Assembly (NCBI GenBank): GCA_023381515.1
Contig: JAMCQI010000081.1
Coordinates: 62,001-126,000 of the forward strand
From: Chloroflexota bacterium
GTDB lineage: Bacteria > Chloroflexota > Anaerolineae > UBA4142
DNA length: 64,000 bases
Reading direction: 5' to 3'
Numbering within the stretch: position 1 is the stretch's first letter; each line of letters opens with the position of its first letter. The notes below the pieces were generated by a model. It was not told the DNA's origin, ran no database searches, and saw only the letters and a program-made list of their open reading frames with translations. The position numbers and the translations under genes were made by a program. Positions 18,861-27,033 of the stretch are shown here, piece by piece.

Positions 18861-20064
18861 CTCGATCGCTGCGCGGGACGTGAAAGAGCAGCAATTCCTT
18901 GCGGGTGCGGCGCGTTTGAGTCGTCCGATTGTACCAGCTACGATTTGGAACAGTCCGCCAAAGTGTATCGCGGCTTGTGGAGATTGGGAAGGCCTCCTCG
19001 AAGCCCGCCGTTTCCATGGCTTGCAAGAATTCGGGAAGTTGGCTGTCGGGGTCATAGAACGAAACGACCTGGACGACCATCCCTCGCGGGTGCATGATCG
19101 ATCTCATAGATCGATATGCCCCCACAAGCATTCGGTAATAGGTTTCGCGCCCTGACCGCGCTCTAGTACCCATGGTGTAGTATGAAGGGGGATTCCCATC
19201 GCTTTCTCCGATGAACCAGTATGGAGCGGGCGTCTCTCGTCTGCCCGCCACCTGCCAACGATTGTACAGGACGTGCACGCTTGGGTAGGGGGGCGAAGTG
19301 AGGATTAACTCGGCCTTTCCCAGTATCGATTCTAAACGCGTATCTGTGTGCGCGTCCACTGAAGAGCGGTGTAGGATCACCCGCCGAGCGGTCAGGTCCC
19401 GTCTGGAATACCCATGCTCACGGGCGCAAGAGACCAGGTCCCTTAGCCCTGCAAGCATTGCTTCGACGGATGTGAGCAACTGGCTCTTCAACTCTGATCT
19501 TGCCGGAAAGGAGCTCTTCCCATCCATACACCACTGTCCCACACGCAGAAGACAGCAACGACCGAATCGCTGTTGTCTCTTCTTTGGAAGTTGATCCACC
19601 TGGAGAAGAGCCCTGCCAAATACCCGCTGCGCCCGCAGGCCCAGGTTTGTTACCTCTGGAGCCGTTCCCTCAGAGGCGTGCGCGAATTTTGATGGGGCCA
19701 AATCAAGTCCAGATGCCCACTTGCGAATGACTTCCTCATCGCGAGGGCTAAGAGGGGTCGTCTTCACTTCCGCTATGAAAGTTGCAAGGGAGTTGACATC
19801 AATTCCTACCGCTCGCCTGCCGCAGGCTATGGCCTCGACTACGCTTGTGCCCCCACCCATGAACGGGTCAAGCACGATGCCGCCCGGCGTGGTGAAAAGG
19901 CCTATCACCTCTCGCGCCAACTCAGGAGGCATTCTCGCTGGGTATCGGTAGAAACTATGAGTCAATCCGGCCTTTGATACAGGAGAAGACGAGTGGAGGG
20001 ACTTGAGCAGAGAGGACTTGCCTTCGGACGAGATTCCGGTTCGCGTAGAAGTCATTTCACCCAT
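18817..20064 (-). CDS. DNA methyltransferase (N4/N6 amino class)
   Basis: 415 residues. The AdoMet motif DPFMGGGT is at residues 66-73 and the catalytic TSPPY at 256-260, separated by a long variable region that probably recognises the target. A GVPxYPARM-like N-terminal segment (HSFYRYPARM) resembles methyltransferases of the PF01555 group. TSPPY is often associated with N4-cytosine enzymes, but the base cannot be fixed from sequence. It is tail to tail with the GHKL ATPase. It may protect host DNA from the McrBC pair encoded upstream on the same strand, or belong with dndB-GHKL. Confidence 0.87.
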   Translation of the reverse strand: MGEMTSTRTGISSEGKSSLLKSLHSSSPVSKAGLTHSFYRYPARMPPELAREVIGLFTTPGGIVLDPFMGGGTSVVEAIACGRRAVGIDVNSLATFIAEVKTTPLSPRDEEVIRKWASGLDLAPSKFAHASEGTAPEVTNLGLRAQRVFGRALLQVDQLPKKRQQRFGRCCLLRVGQWCMDGKSSFPARSELKSQLLTSVEAMLAGLRDLVSCAREHGYSRRDLTARRVILHRSSVDAHTDTRLESILGKAELILTSPPYPSVHVLYNRWQVAGRRETPAPYWFIGESDGNPPSYYTMGTRARSGRETYYRMLVGAYRSMRSIMHPRGMVVQVVSFYDPDSQLPEFLQAMETAGFEEAFPISTSRDTLWRTVPNRSWYNRTTQTRRTRKELLLFHVPRSDRASLLPRRVHGIGCG

Positions 20065-20540
20065 TCCCTTGGAAAAGGCTCAACGTGATGTCTCGCAACG
20101 GCCAATCCACATGCCAAACCGCCCCGACAACTGATCCGTCGAGAAAAATCGCTGCCGGGCGAAAACAAGGTGGGCCCGAGAAGGAGGAGGAGCAACCGAG
20201 CACTGCCTCCGTCCTTGGTGCCTTTCCGCCCCATCTCCTGGCCGGCTTGAACCGACGGCATGTGCCGCCTCAGGAGCAGCTCGCGTTGGCTTTCGATCAC
20301 AGTGCCAGCACTTGCGGGAGGAAAGCCCGCATCCCGCGAAACGTTTTCTCACACCGATAAGTCTCGGGAGTGGCGGCAACGAACCGCGCCAGCGAATTTC
20401 ATTCCTCACTTCGTTCGTTTTCATTATACAGCAAAACCCAGAACTCGTACCACACCGCTGCGACCATGATCGTTTCGGGGAGCGATTCCCGGCGGGGTTG
20501 GAAACGTCGAGCGCTATGCCTTCGCCATGTGCTCAAGGAA
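20065..20540. other. gene-free stretch between methyltransferase and toxin remnant
   Basis: Short open frames on both strands show no recognisable motif and no convincing ribosome site. It probably holds the promoter of the minus-strand methyltransferase near 20080-20150, but no clear -35/-10 pair was found. Confidence 0.4.
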
Positions 20541-20669
20541 CTATGCAGGGGAAACGGCGGGGATCGGAGACCGCTTATAGTGCGCGAGGATACGGGTGAC
20601 GAGAAATGCAGCTGCAAAAGCGATGGCGCTGGCCACCTGCAAGGCGTTCCTACCGAGGAGCACCTTCAT
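20541..20669 (-). pseudogene. internally deleted PIN-domain toxin remnant
   Basis: 42 codons beginning MKVLL, then jumping to ALQVASAIAFAAAFLVTRIL and ending at a TAG. The same protein is intact at 25561-25962, where about 85 residues separate the two parts. The deletion is in frame and removes most catalytic acidic residues; a stop then removes the last residues. It is a dead paralogue of the downstream toxin. Confidence 0.8.
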
Positions 20670-20740
20670 TCTTTGTCGACTTGGTAGTGCTCCTTGAGCG
20701 CCGCGAGACGCGCGTTGGGCTTGCGGGACACGACGACGCG
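20666..20740 (-). pseudogene. antitoxin C-terminal remnant
   Basis: About 24 codons (SRKPNARLAALKEHYQVDKE then TGA) corresponding to the end of the intact antitoxin at 25959-26204. The ribbon-helix-helix DNA-binding part is gone. The ATGA overlap with the toxin remnant is preserved, confirming that the pair was once an operon. Confidence 0.75.
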
Positions 20741-20768
20741 GGTCTGTTTTGAATAGCGATCCTACGCC

Positions 20769-21019
20769 TCATGGACGTGTAATCGCGCGAATCGCCCGCC
20801 ACCGCTCGACCTTGTCCCTGAGGGCAATCGCATTCGCGCCGCTGGTTGAGGCAAGCCGGACGGCATTGACGATGCCGCATCGCCCGGCGCGGTCCCGAGG
20901 ATGAGAACGCGCGAATTGGGAAAAACGACGGCGGGGAGTGCTCGCTTCTCATCCGTCGTGACCTCATCGACATCCACGACCATTGCGTCAGCCTCCGAGT
21001 GGCCTGATATTAGGGTCAT
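20769..21019 (-). pseudogene. remnant of a uracil/deoxyinosine-type DNA glycosylase
   Basis: The first frame, starting with ATGA overlapping the mcrC stop, reads PNSRVLILGTAPGDA, the N-terminal active-site strand of small uracil-DNA-glycosylase-superfamily enzymes. After a deletion and frame change the other frame gives VRLASTSGANAIALRDKVER then WRAI, matching the LPSTSPAN motif and following helix at the family C-terminus. The middle (about 100 residues) is missing. The link to mcrC suggests that the glycosylase was once part of the same operon. Based on motif memory only. Confidence 0.5.
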
Positions 21020-22485
21020 GGTCCGGACCCTTCCAGGGGCTCCCGAAGGACATCGAGCGTCTGTACCAGTTCCTGAGCGGGTTGCCCCGGTTGCAGCTGA
21101 AGAGGAAGCCCGAGTAGGCTCGTTTCAATCTGGCGGGTATGAGTAGGAAGCTTGGCTCTCACAACCGCCCGGTTTTGACCGGCGAGCGTTTTCCAGGTGG
21201 TGGGAAACAAGGGATAGACCAGGGATGTGACCACACGCGGGGTATCGAAGAGCGAAGCATAAGCGAGTGCCTGGTGGAAGTCGTGGCGGTGCTCCGATCT
21301 CAACTCCTCACCCAACTCTGACCACCTCTGGTCATCCAGCTCCTCAAAGTGCGCTTTGTACTTGGCGTCGAATACGTACGTCGAATCTCCCGCTTGCACC
21401 ACAAAATCAGGGGCTAGATCGCGGAGGCTCCCTGCTCCAGGGCGTTCCCAATAGATCGGGAAGCGAGCGTTGCCTTCTCGCGCTGTCGTGGTGGCGCCCC
21501 CAAAGTCGTGCGCCCACCTACGCACTATATTCTCGACCCAGCGCTCATAGAGCTCGCTCATCGGCAATCGCCAGGACAGGCCGTCCATTTCTGATAGCCC
21601 GGCCAGTCCCCGTTCATCGACAAGCCAGCCAATTGCCTCCAGCCCATCCCACAAGATGGATGTCGGCAAGGCCAGTTGTGTGGCCAATTGATCAAGTACA
21701 CGGTGCTGCGGAACCCGAGGGCATGTATCGCGTAGTCCCCAAAGGAGCCGATCAGCGATCTCGATTAGGTGTCGGGCCACCAGGTCGAGCGTTGCCCAGC
21801 CGGCAAGCGAGGAGCGTACCCGCTCGAGGCTCCAACGCAAGTAGGAACGTAAGAGCCAATCGGGGCCGAGTTCTGGGAACTGGCAAGGCAGTTGGTGATA
21901 CCGCCCGTGCGCCATCTGCTCTCCGACATACTTCGACCACAAGATGTGTCCGCGAGGCATTTGGCGGATTTGCTCTTCGAGGCGGAACCCGCGTGTGAGG
22001 TGGGTCAGCAACGCGCCGATCCGCTGTATGATGGGACCCGCTAGGACCCACGGAGGAACTTCACGAGCGCTGCCTGGGACAAGGGGATATTTGAGGAGTT
22101 GAGGTGCGGCTGTCCAACCAATTTCATTCAAGACCGCGCCAACCCCGTTCCAGCCGAAACGCGGTTTCACAACAACCCCGCCCGCAATCTTGTGCGAGTC
22201 GGGCGACTGAAGGGGAATGGCGCCGACAATCCCGGATGGACGCAGGACGAGACTAATCGTATCCGGTCGCGGAACAAGGCCGGTCTCGATCCCGAGCGAT
22301 TCGAACTGGGGTCGGTTCACACGCAGCAGATTATCTGCCCAGGCGTTCCAGGAGCGGTCCCGGCCCGAGATTCCTAGCTCCTCTGGAGAGATGTGCCGAC
22401 CGGCCCCGGTATCGGCGAGCACCCAGAACACGCGCTTTCGGGGTGACCGTGAGTAGGGTCTAGTTACGCGCGGCACGTTGGGCAA
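21016..22485 (-). CDS. mcrC: McrC-like restriction nuclease subunit
   Basis: About 489 residues from a TTG at 22485 (a GTG at 22476 is equally possible). The C-terminal PD-(D/E)xK nuclease core is visible as APDFVVQ then YVFDAKYK, with a later helix HDFHQALAYASLF, as in McrC/LlaJI-type subunits. McrC supplies the nuclease while McrB translocates DNA. It overlaps mcrB by 26 nt, so the two are coupled. The N-terminal half is poorly conserved, as usual. Confidence 0.87.
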   Translation of the reverse strand: MPNVPRVTRPYSRSPRKRVFWVLADTGAGRHISPEELGISGRDRSWNAWADNLLRVNRPQFESLGIETGLVPRPDTISLVLRPSGIVGAIPLQSPDSHKIAGGVVVKPRFGWNGVGAVLNEIGWTAAPQLLKYPLVPGSAREVPPWVLAGPIIQRIGALLTHLTRGFRLEEQIRQMPRGHILWSKYVGEQMAHGRYHQLPCQFPELGPDWLLRSYLRWSLERVRSSLAGWATLDLVARHLIEIADRLLWGLRDTCPRVPQHRVLDQLATQLALPTSILWDGLEAIGWLVDERGLAGLSEMDGLSWRLPMSELYERWVENIVRRWAHDFGGATTTAREGNARFPIYWERPGAGSLRDLAPDFVVQAGDSTYVFDAKYKAHFEELDDQRWSELGEELRSEHRHDFHQALAYASLFDTPRVVTSLVYPLFPTTWKTLAGQNRAVVRAKLPTHTRQIETSLLGLPLQLQPGQPAQELVQTLDVLREPLEGSGP

Positions 22486-23950
22486 TCTGTCCCTCTAACC
22501 AATCCACGTACGCATGAACCTCGCTCTCGCATGAGCCCAGACGTCCCTCTTGCAGATACTCATTGAGCAACGGGAGCAGTTCATACCGGAATCGATTTAG
22601 CAACTCCTCCTCGCTGGTCGCGAGAAAATAGGAATGACCGGGCATGAGCACAAGGGCCTCCTCAGGAGCGTACTGTGTGAAGAGGTCCTGCAGCTGGGCA
22701 AAGGCTTCTGTTGCGAGAGGCAAATTCTGTTCGGCGACCACTTTAATATCTGGCCACAGCGCAATGAAAGCAAATCGGCGTCGCACGGCGAGATCCAGAA
22801 TGGCGATGGAACGGTCCGCGCTGTTCATCGTGCCGAGGATGTAGAGATTCTCAGGAATCGTCAATTCCCGCGTCCCATCGTCCAGGCTCTGGGGAAGCGT
22901 TACGCGGCGTCCCTCCCCCTTCCGGATTTCGCCGCACTCGAACAAGTAGATCGCTTCGCCAAGCACGCGACCGAGGTCAGCCCGGTTTATTTCATCGATG
23001 TGCAGGAGGAATTTGCTCGAGGCTTGGCGCACGGCTTGAATTAGCCAGCCGGGTGAAACGCCAAACCGAAGGTTCGAGTTAGAAACATCCGGGCTGATGC
23101 CGGCGACGAAAGTCTCGTAGGTCACGGCAGGGTGGAACTGAACAGTCATGCCGTGACCGGCGAAATCCTGCTCCAGCACCTCCCTTGCCATCCGCGTCTT
23201 GCCGGTTCCAGGCGGGCCTTCCAAAATCACAAACTGGCGCTCGTAAAGCAGGTCGACCAGACTGTGCCGATCAACACGTTCAAACAGATTCGCCCGCAGT
23301 GCGCCGAGATAGGCTTCGACCTCGTTGGACGCGGCCTTTAAAGGACTCCAGCCCCGCTCCCAAGCATAGAGGTCGAGAAAGGCGGCGACAACCCGTTCTG
23401 CCTTTTCAGGGTCACGAGGTACGGGAGCCGCGCAATAGATAAAGCTACCGTAACGGCTGAAAACTGAAGCGAAGCCAGGGTACTGGCGGCGCACCGTCTC
23501 TGGGAGAGGCTGACTGAGATTCGTGGGATCGTATTTGGACCAGACGGAAACGCCTTGCTTGGAGAGATAGCGCCGGAGCGCGCGCAAATTGCGGGCGTGC
23601 CCGGGGCGACCGAGTATTTGCTCGTCGGGCGACAGGCCGCGTGTACCGCACACTAAAGTCAGAAGAGAAGCAGGACCGCTCTCGCCGTCCGAGGAGATGG
23701 GGAACCAAATGAGCGATGTTCCGCCATAGGCACCACTGGAGGGACTGTCGGGGTGCACAAAACCTGCGAAGGAGACATTATCGTCGCTCGGCATCAGAAC
23801 CACACGGATGCCGTGAGGGGCCCGGGCTTGGTAACGCTCTCCAAAGATCCCTTCCAACGCGTCCCGGCACCGTTTCCCAAGTTCGTCTCGGTTCGTCTTC
23901 TCGGGGAGTCCCTCGCGCACGAGACTAGCAAGTTCATTCAAGGCGGTCAT
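22460..23950 (-). CDS. mcrB: McrB-like AAA+ GTPase of a McrBC restriction system
   Basis: 496 residues from ATG 23950 with AGAGG upstream. Residues 1-215 are a target-sensing N-terminal domain of the kind seen in MrcB-type proteins. The AAA+ core has Walker A GPPGTGKT (245-252), Walker B LLHIDEINRAD and the McrB signature GTMNSADRS followed by ILDLAVRRRFAFI. McrBC cuts DNA carrying modified bases, or acts as a translocating type II-like enzyme when paired with its own methyltransferase. The nearby methyltransferase on the same strand makes the latter possible. Confidence 0.9.
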   Translation of the reverse strand: MTALNELASLVREGLPEKTNRDELGKRCRDALEGIFGERYQARAPHGIRVVLMPSDDNVSFAGFVHPDSPSSGAYGGTSLIWFPISSDGESGPASLLTLVCGTRGLSPDEQILGRPGHARNLRALRRYLSKQGVSVWSKYDPTNLSQPLPETVRRQYPGFASVFSRYGSFIYCAAPVPRDPEKAERVVAAFLDLYAWERGWSPLKAASNEVEAYLGALRANLFERVDRHSLVDLLYERQFVILEGPPGTGKTRMAREVLEQDFAGHGMTVQFHPAVTYETFVAGISPDVSNSNLRFGVSPGWLIQAVRQASSKFLLHIDEINRADLGRVLGEAIYLFECGEIRKGEGRRVTLPQSLDDGTRELTIPENLYILGTMNSADRSIAILDLAVRRRFAFIALWPDIKVVAEQNLPLATEAFAQLQDLFTQYAPEEALVLMPGHSYFLATSEEELLNRFRYELLPLLNEYLQEGRLGSCESEVHAYVDWLEGQIAQRAARN

Positions 23951-24062
23951 TTGCACCTCTGATGGATGTCCGGCTTTTGGTTCGGGGGATCAAGTTGTAA
24001 GGGTACGCACTGGATTACGCCTTGCTGTGGGAGACACAGCCCAAACGCGCAACTAAAAACAG

Positions 24063-24204
24063 AACGCCCGCCCTGGGTTGTGACCAGAGCGGGCGGCAAT
24101 GCAACACTCTCTTTCGCCTCAGGTGGTCAGCGCACCTCGGCTCGCGTCCCGCCGGTAGAGCGTGCCAACGCCCGGCGGGATCAGCGCCATTATACTACTC
24201 GCGT
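24063..24204. repeat. direct repeat flanking the DUF3800 gene, left copy
   Basis: Shares long identical blocks with 25416-25522: AACGCCCGCCCTGGGTTGTG, CCTCAGGTGGTCAGCGCACC and AGCGCCATTATACTACTCGC. This copy carries an extra 35-bp insert bearing its own inverted repeat (TCCCGCCGG and CCCGGCGGGA). The beginning can fold as a hairpin (CGCCCGC...GCGGGCG). Confidence 0.8.
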
Positions 24205-24346
24205 CCGCAGACGCAAACGCCAGGCGATACACAAGGTTGACAAACGTTTACCCGCGCGGTCAAACCTGATCAGCCCAGTCGTAATGGACCAACTGCTCCA
24301 TATGAAGGCGCCACGCGTCGAGCCCCACGTGAGAGGCACGAATAAC

Positions 24347-24373
24347 AACACCCATGCGTTCGGCATGGGTGTT
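24347..24373 (+). terminator. intrinsic-terminator-like hairpin
   Basis: Perfect 11-bp stem (AACACCCATGC and GCATGGGTGTT) with a 5-nt loop, followed by TAATT. It lies in the mcrB-DUF3800 gap and could end transcription in either direction. Confidence 0.65.
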
Positions 24374-24455
24374 TAATTCTGGGTGGAGGCGTCCGGCTTT
24401 TCATAATCGCGAAACCGGGGATTGCTTTTTTGGAACTATGCTGTATAATAAAGTC

Positions 24456-24525
24456 AATCCGTTTTGACGGAGCTGGATCGCCCGCAGGGGCGAGCGTAGA
24501 AGGGCCTCGAAAGAGGCTCTTTTAT
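24456..24525 (+). ncRNA. candidate small RNA with own promoter and terminator
   Basis: A consensus -10 TATAAT (24444-24449) with a TTGCTT -35 (24422-24427) should start transcription near 24456. About 70 nt later a strong terminator stem (AGGGCCTC-GAAA-GAGGCTCT, 24501-24520) is followed by TTTATTGTTTT. Between them are two small hairpins (24459-24470 and 24479-24492). No ORF of note is present. The terminator overlaps the 3' end of the convergent DUF3800 gene, so antisense effects are possible. Confidence 0.5.
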
Positions 24526-25352
24526 TGTTTTGGGTAGATTACAACGCCATAGCCATCCAGTCTATTATCGTAGAGATGGCGGTTGAATTTGGTTTCCACG
24601 CTTCGCATAAGGCGTTCGCAGAACGCGCCCAGGTCCCCCTCGATAAGGCCCGCTCGCTTCAACGCCCACTGTTTCACGGGATGTCCCAGTAGATCCGCGA
24701 GTTGCAGCCCGGAGATATTTGCCTTTTTCTGCTTCAGCTTTAGCTCCCGAGAGGTGAGCGCCCGCTGGAAAGATTCTGCACGCGTCATCCAGACTCCCCG
24801 TGTGAATACGTAGGAGTACGAGTCCGCGAGCAAGCGATCCTCTTTGCCTCCCCGCGCTTCTGCCATCACATCGCCCACCCGGTTGATATGGTTGAGATAG
24901 CCGGCATAGCGCTGCAAAAGAAAGCCAAGACCTAAATGGTAGGGATGCGCGGCCGCATCACCATAGGTGTTGTAGAGCGTCGCCTTGTCGATAATGACCG
25001 CGACAACTCGGAAGTCGGCCGCTTGGATGACGTTCAACAGGTCCTTGTCGAATTCCGCGCGTCTCGCGTCATCGCGTAGCACCTTGAACTCTCGCCGCGC
25101 GTTGATCATATCCTCGCGGTGCAAAATGGCCGGGTCGTCCGGGTGGTGGGGCAAGTGGCAGCGCTTGAGGGATTCCAGCGCCTCATGAAATCGCAGGTAC
25201 TCGGGATTCCGAAACCAGCAACCCAGCAGACAAAGAAAGCGGTGCGCCGGATTCGCGAAATCACGAAAGACGTGGTCGCCCGACTCATCCAGATAGAGGC
25301 GGTAACGATCCTCGAATTCAAATAGCCGAGGCGGCGCGTCCGTCAAACCCAA
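24522..25352 (-). CDS. DUF3800 domain protein
   Basis: 276 residues with the hallmark N-terminal YLDESGDHVF (about 20-29) and the C-terminal NISGLQLADLLGHPV block of DUF3800. That family has an RNase H-like fold and is common in defence islands and mobile DNA; its acidic residues suggest nuclease activity. An HREDM segment near residue 79 adds further conserved charges. The gene stands alone between two direct repeats (24063-24204, 25416-25522), which suggests acquisition as a unit. Confidence 0.85.
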   Translation of the reverse strand: MGLTDAPPRLFEFEDRYRLYLDESGDHVFRDFANPAHRFLCLLGCWFRNPEYLRFHEALESLKRCHLPHHPDDPAILHREDMINARREFKVLRDDARRAEFDKDLLNVIQAADFRVVAVIIDKATLYNTYGDAAAHPYHLGLGFLLQRYAGYLNHINRVGDVMAEARGGKEDRLLADSYSYVFTRGVWMTRAESFQRALTSRELKLKQKKANISGLQLADLLGHPVKQWALKRAGLIEGDLGAFCERLMRSVETKFNRHLYDNRLDGYGVVIYPKQ

Positions 25353-25415
25353 TTATTCGCTCCTCCCGGATTGCCAGGCCTTTCTCATCCGCGCCCGTGG
25401 GCGCGTCCGAAAGCA

Positions 25416-25522
25416 AACGCCCGCCCTGGGTTGTGACCAGAGCGGGCGACTACGCTCACTCACTTGCGCCTCAGGTGGTCAGCGCACCGGGGCTCACTTC
25501 AGCGCCATTATACTACTCGCGT
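25416..25522. repeat. direct repeat flanking the DUF3800 gene, right copy
   Basis: Same sequence as 24063-24204 without the 35-bp insert, in the same orientation, 64 nt upstream of the DUF3800 start codon. Confidence 0.8.
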
Positions 25523-25560
25523 TCTTGAAGGCAAATGTCGGGCGGGGCGTGGAGGAGCTA

Positions 25561-25962
25561 CTATCCCCTCGCCACATGCTCAAGGAACTGTGCGGGAGAA
25601 AAGGCAGGGAGGGGGGAGCGCTTGTAATGCGCGAGGTTACGGGTGACGAGAAATGTGGCTCCAAAGGCGATCGCGCTGGCCACCTGCAAGGCGTCCTCGA
25701 AATCGCCGAGCGACATTTCGAGGGCCAGGCGAGCCGACTCTGTGCTGACGGGGGCTACCTCGACAAACTGAAGGAGCTCTCGCAAAAACGGTCGCGCATC
25801 GGGGCGCACGAGATACGCGAGGTTCGAAAGCGAATGCCAGGCGACCCCGGCTTGACCCGGCTCGGCTTCAGCCCATTCGAGGACGCGGGCGCTCGCCTCG
25901 TAGAATTCGCGCCGAAAGAGGGCAACGTCGAGCAGGACATCGGTATCGAGGAGGACCTTCAT
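25561..25962 (-). CDS. PIN-domain (VapC-like) toxin
   Basis: 133 residues. PIN fold acidic residues: LDTDVLLD at the N-terminus (D6, D8), DFEDAL (D87, D90) and TRNLAHY near residue 108. VapC-type toxins cleave RNA such as tRNA. It overlaps its antitoxin by 4 nt (ATGA at 25959-25962), the normal order antitoxin then toxin. A deleted paralogue exists at 20541-20669. Confidence 0.9.
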   Translation of the reverse strand: MKVLLDTDVLLDVALFRREFYEASARVLEWAEAEPGQAGVAWHSLSNLAYLVRPDARPFLRELLQFVEVAPVSTESARLALEMSLGDFEDALQVASAIAFGATFLVTRNLAHYKRSPLPAFSPAQFLEHVARG

Positions 25963-26204
25963 TCTTGGTCGAGTTGGTAGCGCTCCTTGAGCGCCGCGAG
26001 TCGAGCATCGGGCTTGCGAGATCGAGTCACGCGGAACTTGCCGGCCCAGCGGCGGGCAAACGGCTCGGAGGCCGGCGAAGCGCCCGGGGCGGCACGGACC
26101 AGGCTCTCGATGAGCGCGGAGACATTGGTGCCGCGCGCGTGGGCCAACCGCTTGGCTTTACGAGCGACGGCCGGGTCCATCGTGAGGGTGATTCGTCTCT
26201 TCAT
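25959..26204 (-). CDS. ribbon-helix-helix antitoxin
   Basis: 81 residues from ATG 26204. The N-terminus MKRRITLTMDPAVARKAKRL is a ribbon-helix-helix DNA-binding element followed by NVSALIESLVRAA. The C-terminal half (KFRVTRSRKPDARLAALKER) is the likely toxin-binding tail. It should neutralise the PIN toxin and repress the operon. Longer in-frame starts to 26459 overlap the next gene and are rejected. Confidence 0.85.
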   Translation of the reverse strand: MKRRITLTMDPAVARKAKRLAHARGTNVSALIESLVRAAPGASPASEPFARRWAGKFRVTRSRKPDARLAALKERYQLDQE

Positions 26205-26299
26205 GTATGCATTATAGCATAAAGTATGCACAGTCGCAAGGACGAGGGCGTATACCGCACAACCGATATGGCCTTGCGAGCTCCGCCACTCCACCCTGC

Positions 26300-26788
26300 C
26301 TATGCCTTGCTCCTCATCAATTCGGCAGCAATTTGAACCGCGCTGATGATCACGGCGGCGCACGCCTCGCGCCCCCCGGCCGATAGATACTCGACGGCCT
26401 CGCCACCATCGGCGAGATTGAACCGCTTGCCGAGCTTGGCTTCCAGAATACTCCCACACACCGTGCTGCCGTTCTCCTTCTCAAAGCGCCGGCAGAACCT
26501 TCGCGCGGCCGGGAGAGAGGCGATGTATCCGTCCCAGTCCTCCAAATCTTCCCTCCCGAAGACGAGACCCAGCGCCATCAGGCTGCCTACGACCGCCCCG
26601 CAGGTTTCGCCTCGCAGCGCGATTCCGGGAAATGGAGTGAGCGCCTTGAGGATTTGCTTCCCATCCAGGCCGAACTCTTCTTGAAGAACACTAAAAGAGG
26701 TCTGGGCGCAATTACCCGATCGCTCAAGGGTCTCTCTGCAATTTGCGGCGAGCAGATCCACTCGATCTTGACCAGTCTCAATCGTCAT
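26300..26788 (-). CDS. C_GCAxxG_C_C family redox protein
   Basis: 162 residues from ATG 26788 with GAAAGGAG upstream. It carries CAQTSFSVLQEEFGLD and ETCGAVVGSLMALGLVFG plus a later FCRRFEKENGSTVCG, fitting the family named for this cysteine pattern. Members are thought to bind metal or redox cofactors and occur near transporters and oxidoreductases. No partner is adjacent here. Confidence 0.75.
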   Translation of the reverse strand: MTIETGQDRVDLLAANCRETLERSGNCAQTSFSVLQEEFGLDGKQILKALTPFPGIALRGETCGAVVGSLMALGLVFGREDLEDWDGYIASLPAARRFCRRFEKENGSTVCGSILEAKLGKRFNLADGGEAVEYLSAGGREACAAVIISAVQIAAELMRSKA

Positions 26789-26934
26789 TGGGATCGCTCC
26801 TTTCCGCAAGCCCGGGTGAGCGCTCAGCCAAGCGCACCCAGTACCCCAGGCTTGCCTGTGGAACATATAGTGCCGGCATTGCTCGGCCCCCCGTGCGAAA
26901 CGCTGTCGAATCAATTATAGCACGGTTCTCGTAG

Positions 26935-27033
26935 ATCACGTCTCACGCTTTACTCTTCCCACTTGTCACCCTCAGGTCCGAGCACCCCCAACGCCCACGA
27001 GGGGCTATGCTACGCAACCCGACTATCCGACTC
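26935..27033. repeat. degenerate heptamer-repeat element after terminase remnant
   Basis: Contains CACGTCTCACG, CACTTGTCACC and GGGGCTATGCTACGCAACCC, all closely matched inside the terminase gap at 27595-27720. It is one copy of a dispersed element rich in TCAC heptamers. No gene. Confidence 0.6.

Noticed and set aside
20052..20424. Short open frames upstream of the methyltransferase
   Set aside because: No motif, poor ribosome sites and compositional bias; treated as non-coding.
24063..25522. CRISPR array
   Set aside because: Only two long repeats enclosing a gene; no regularly spaced short repeats and no cas genes.
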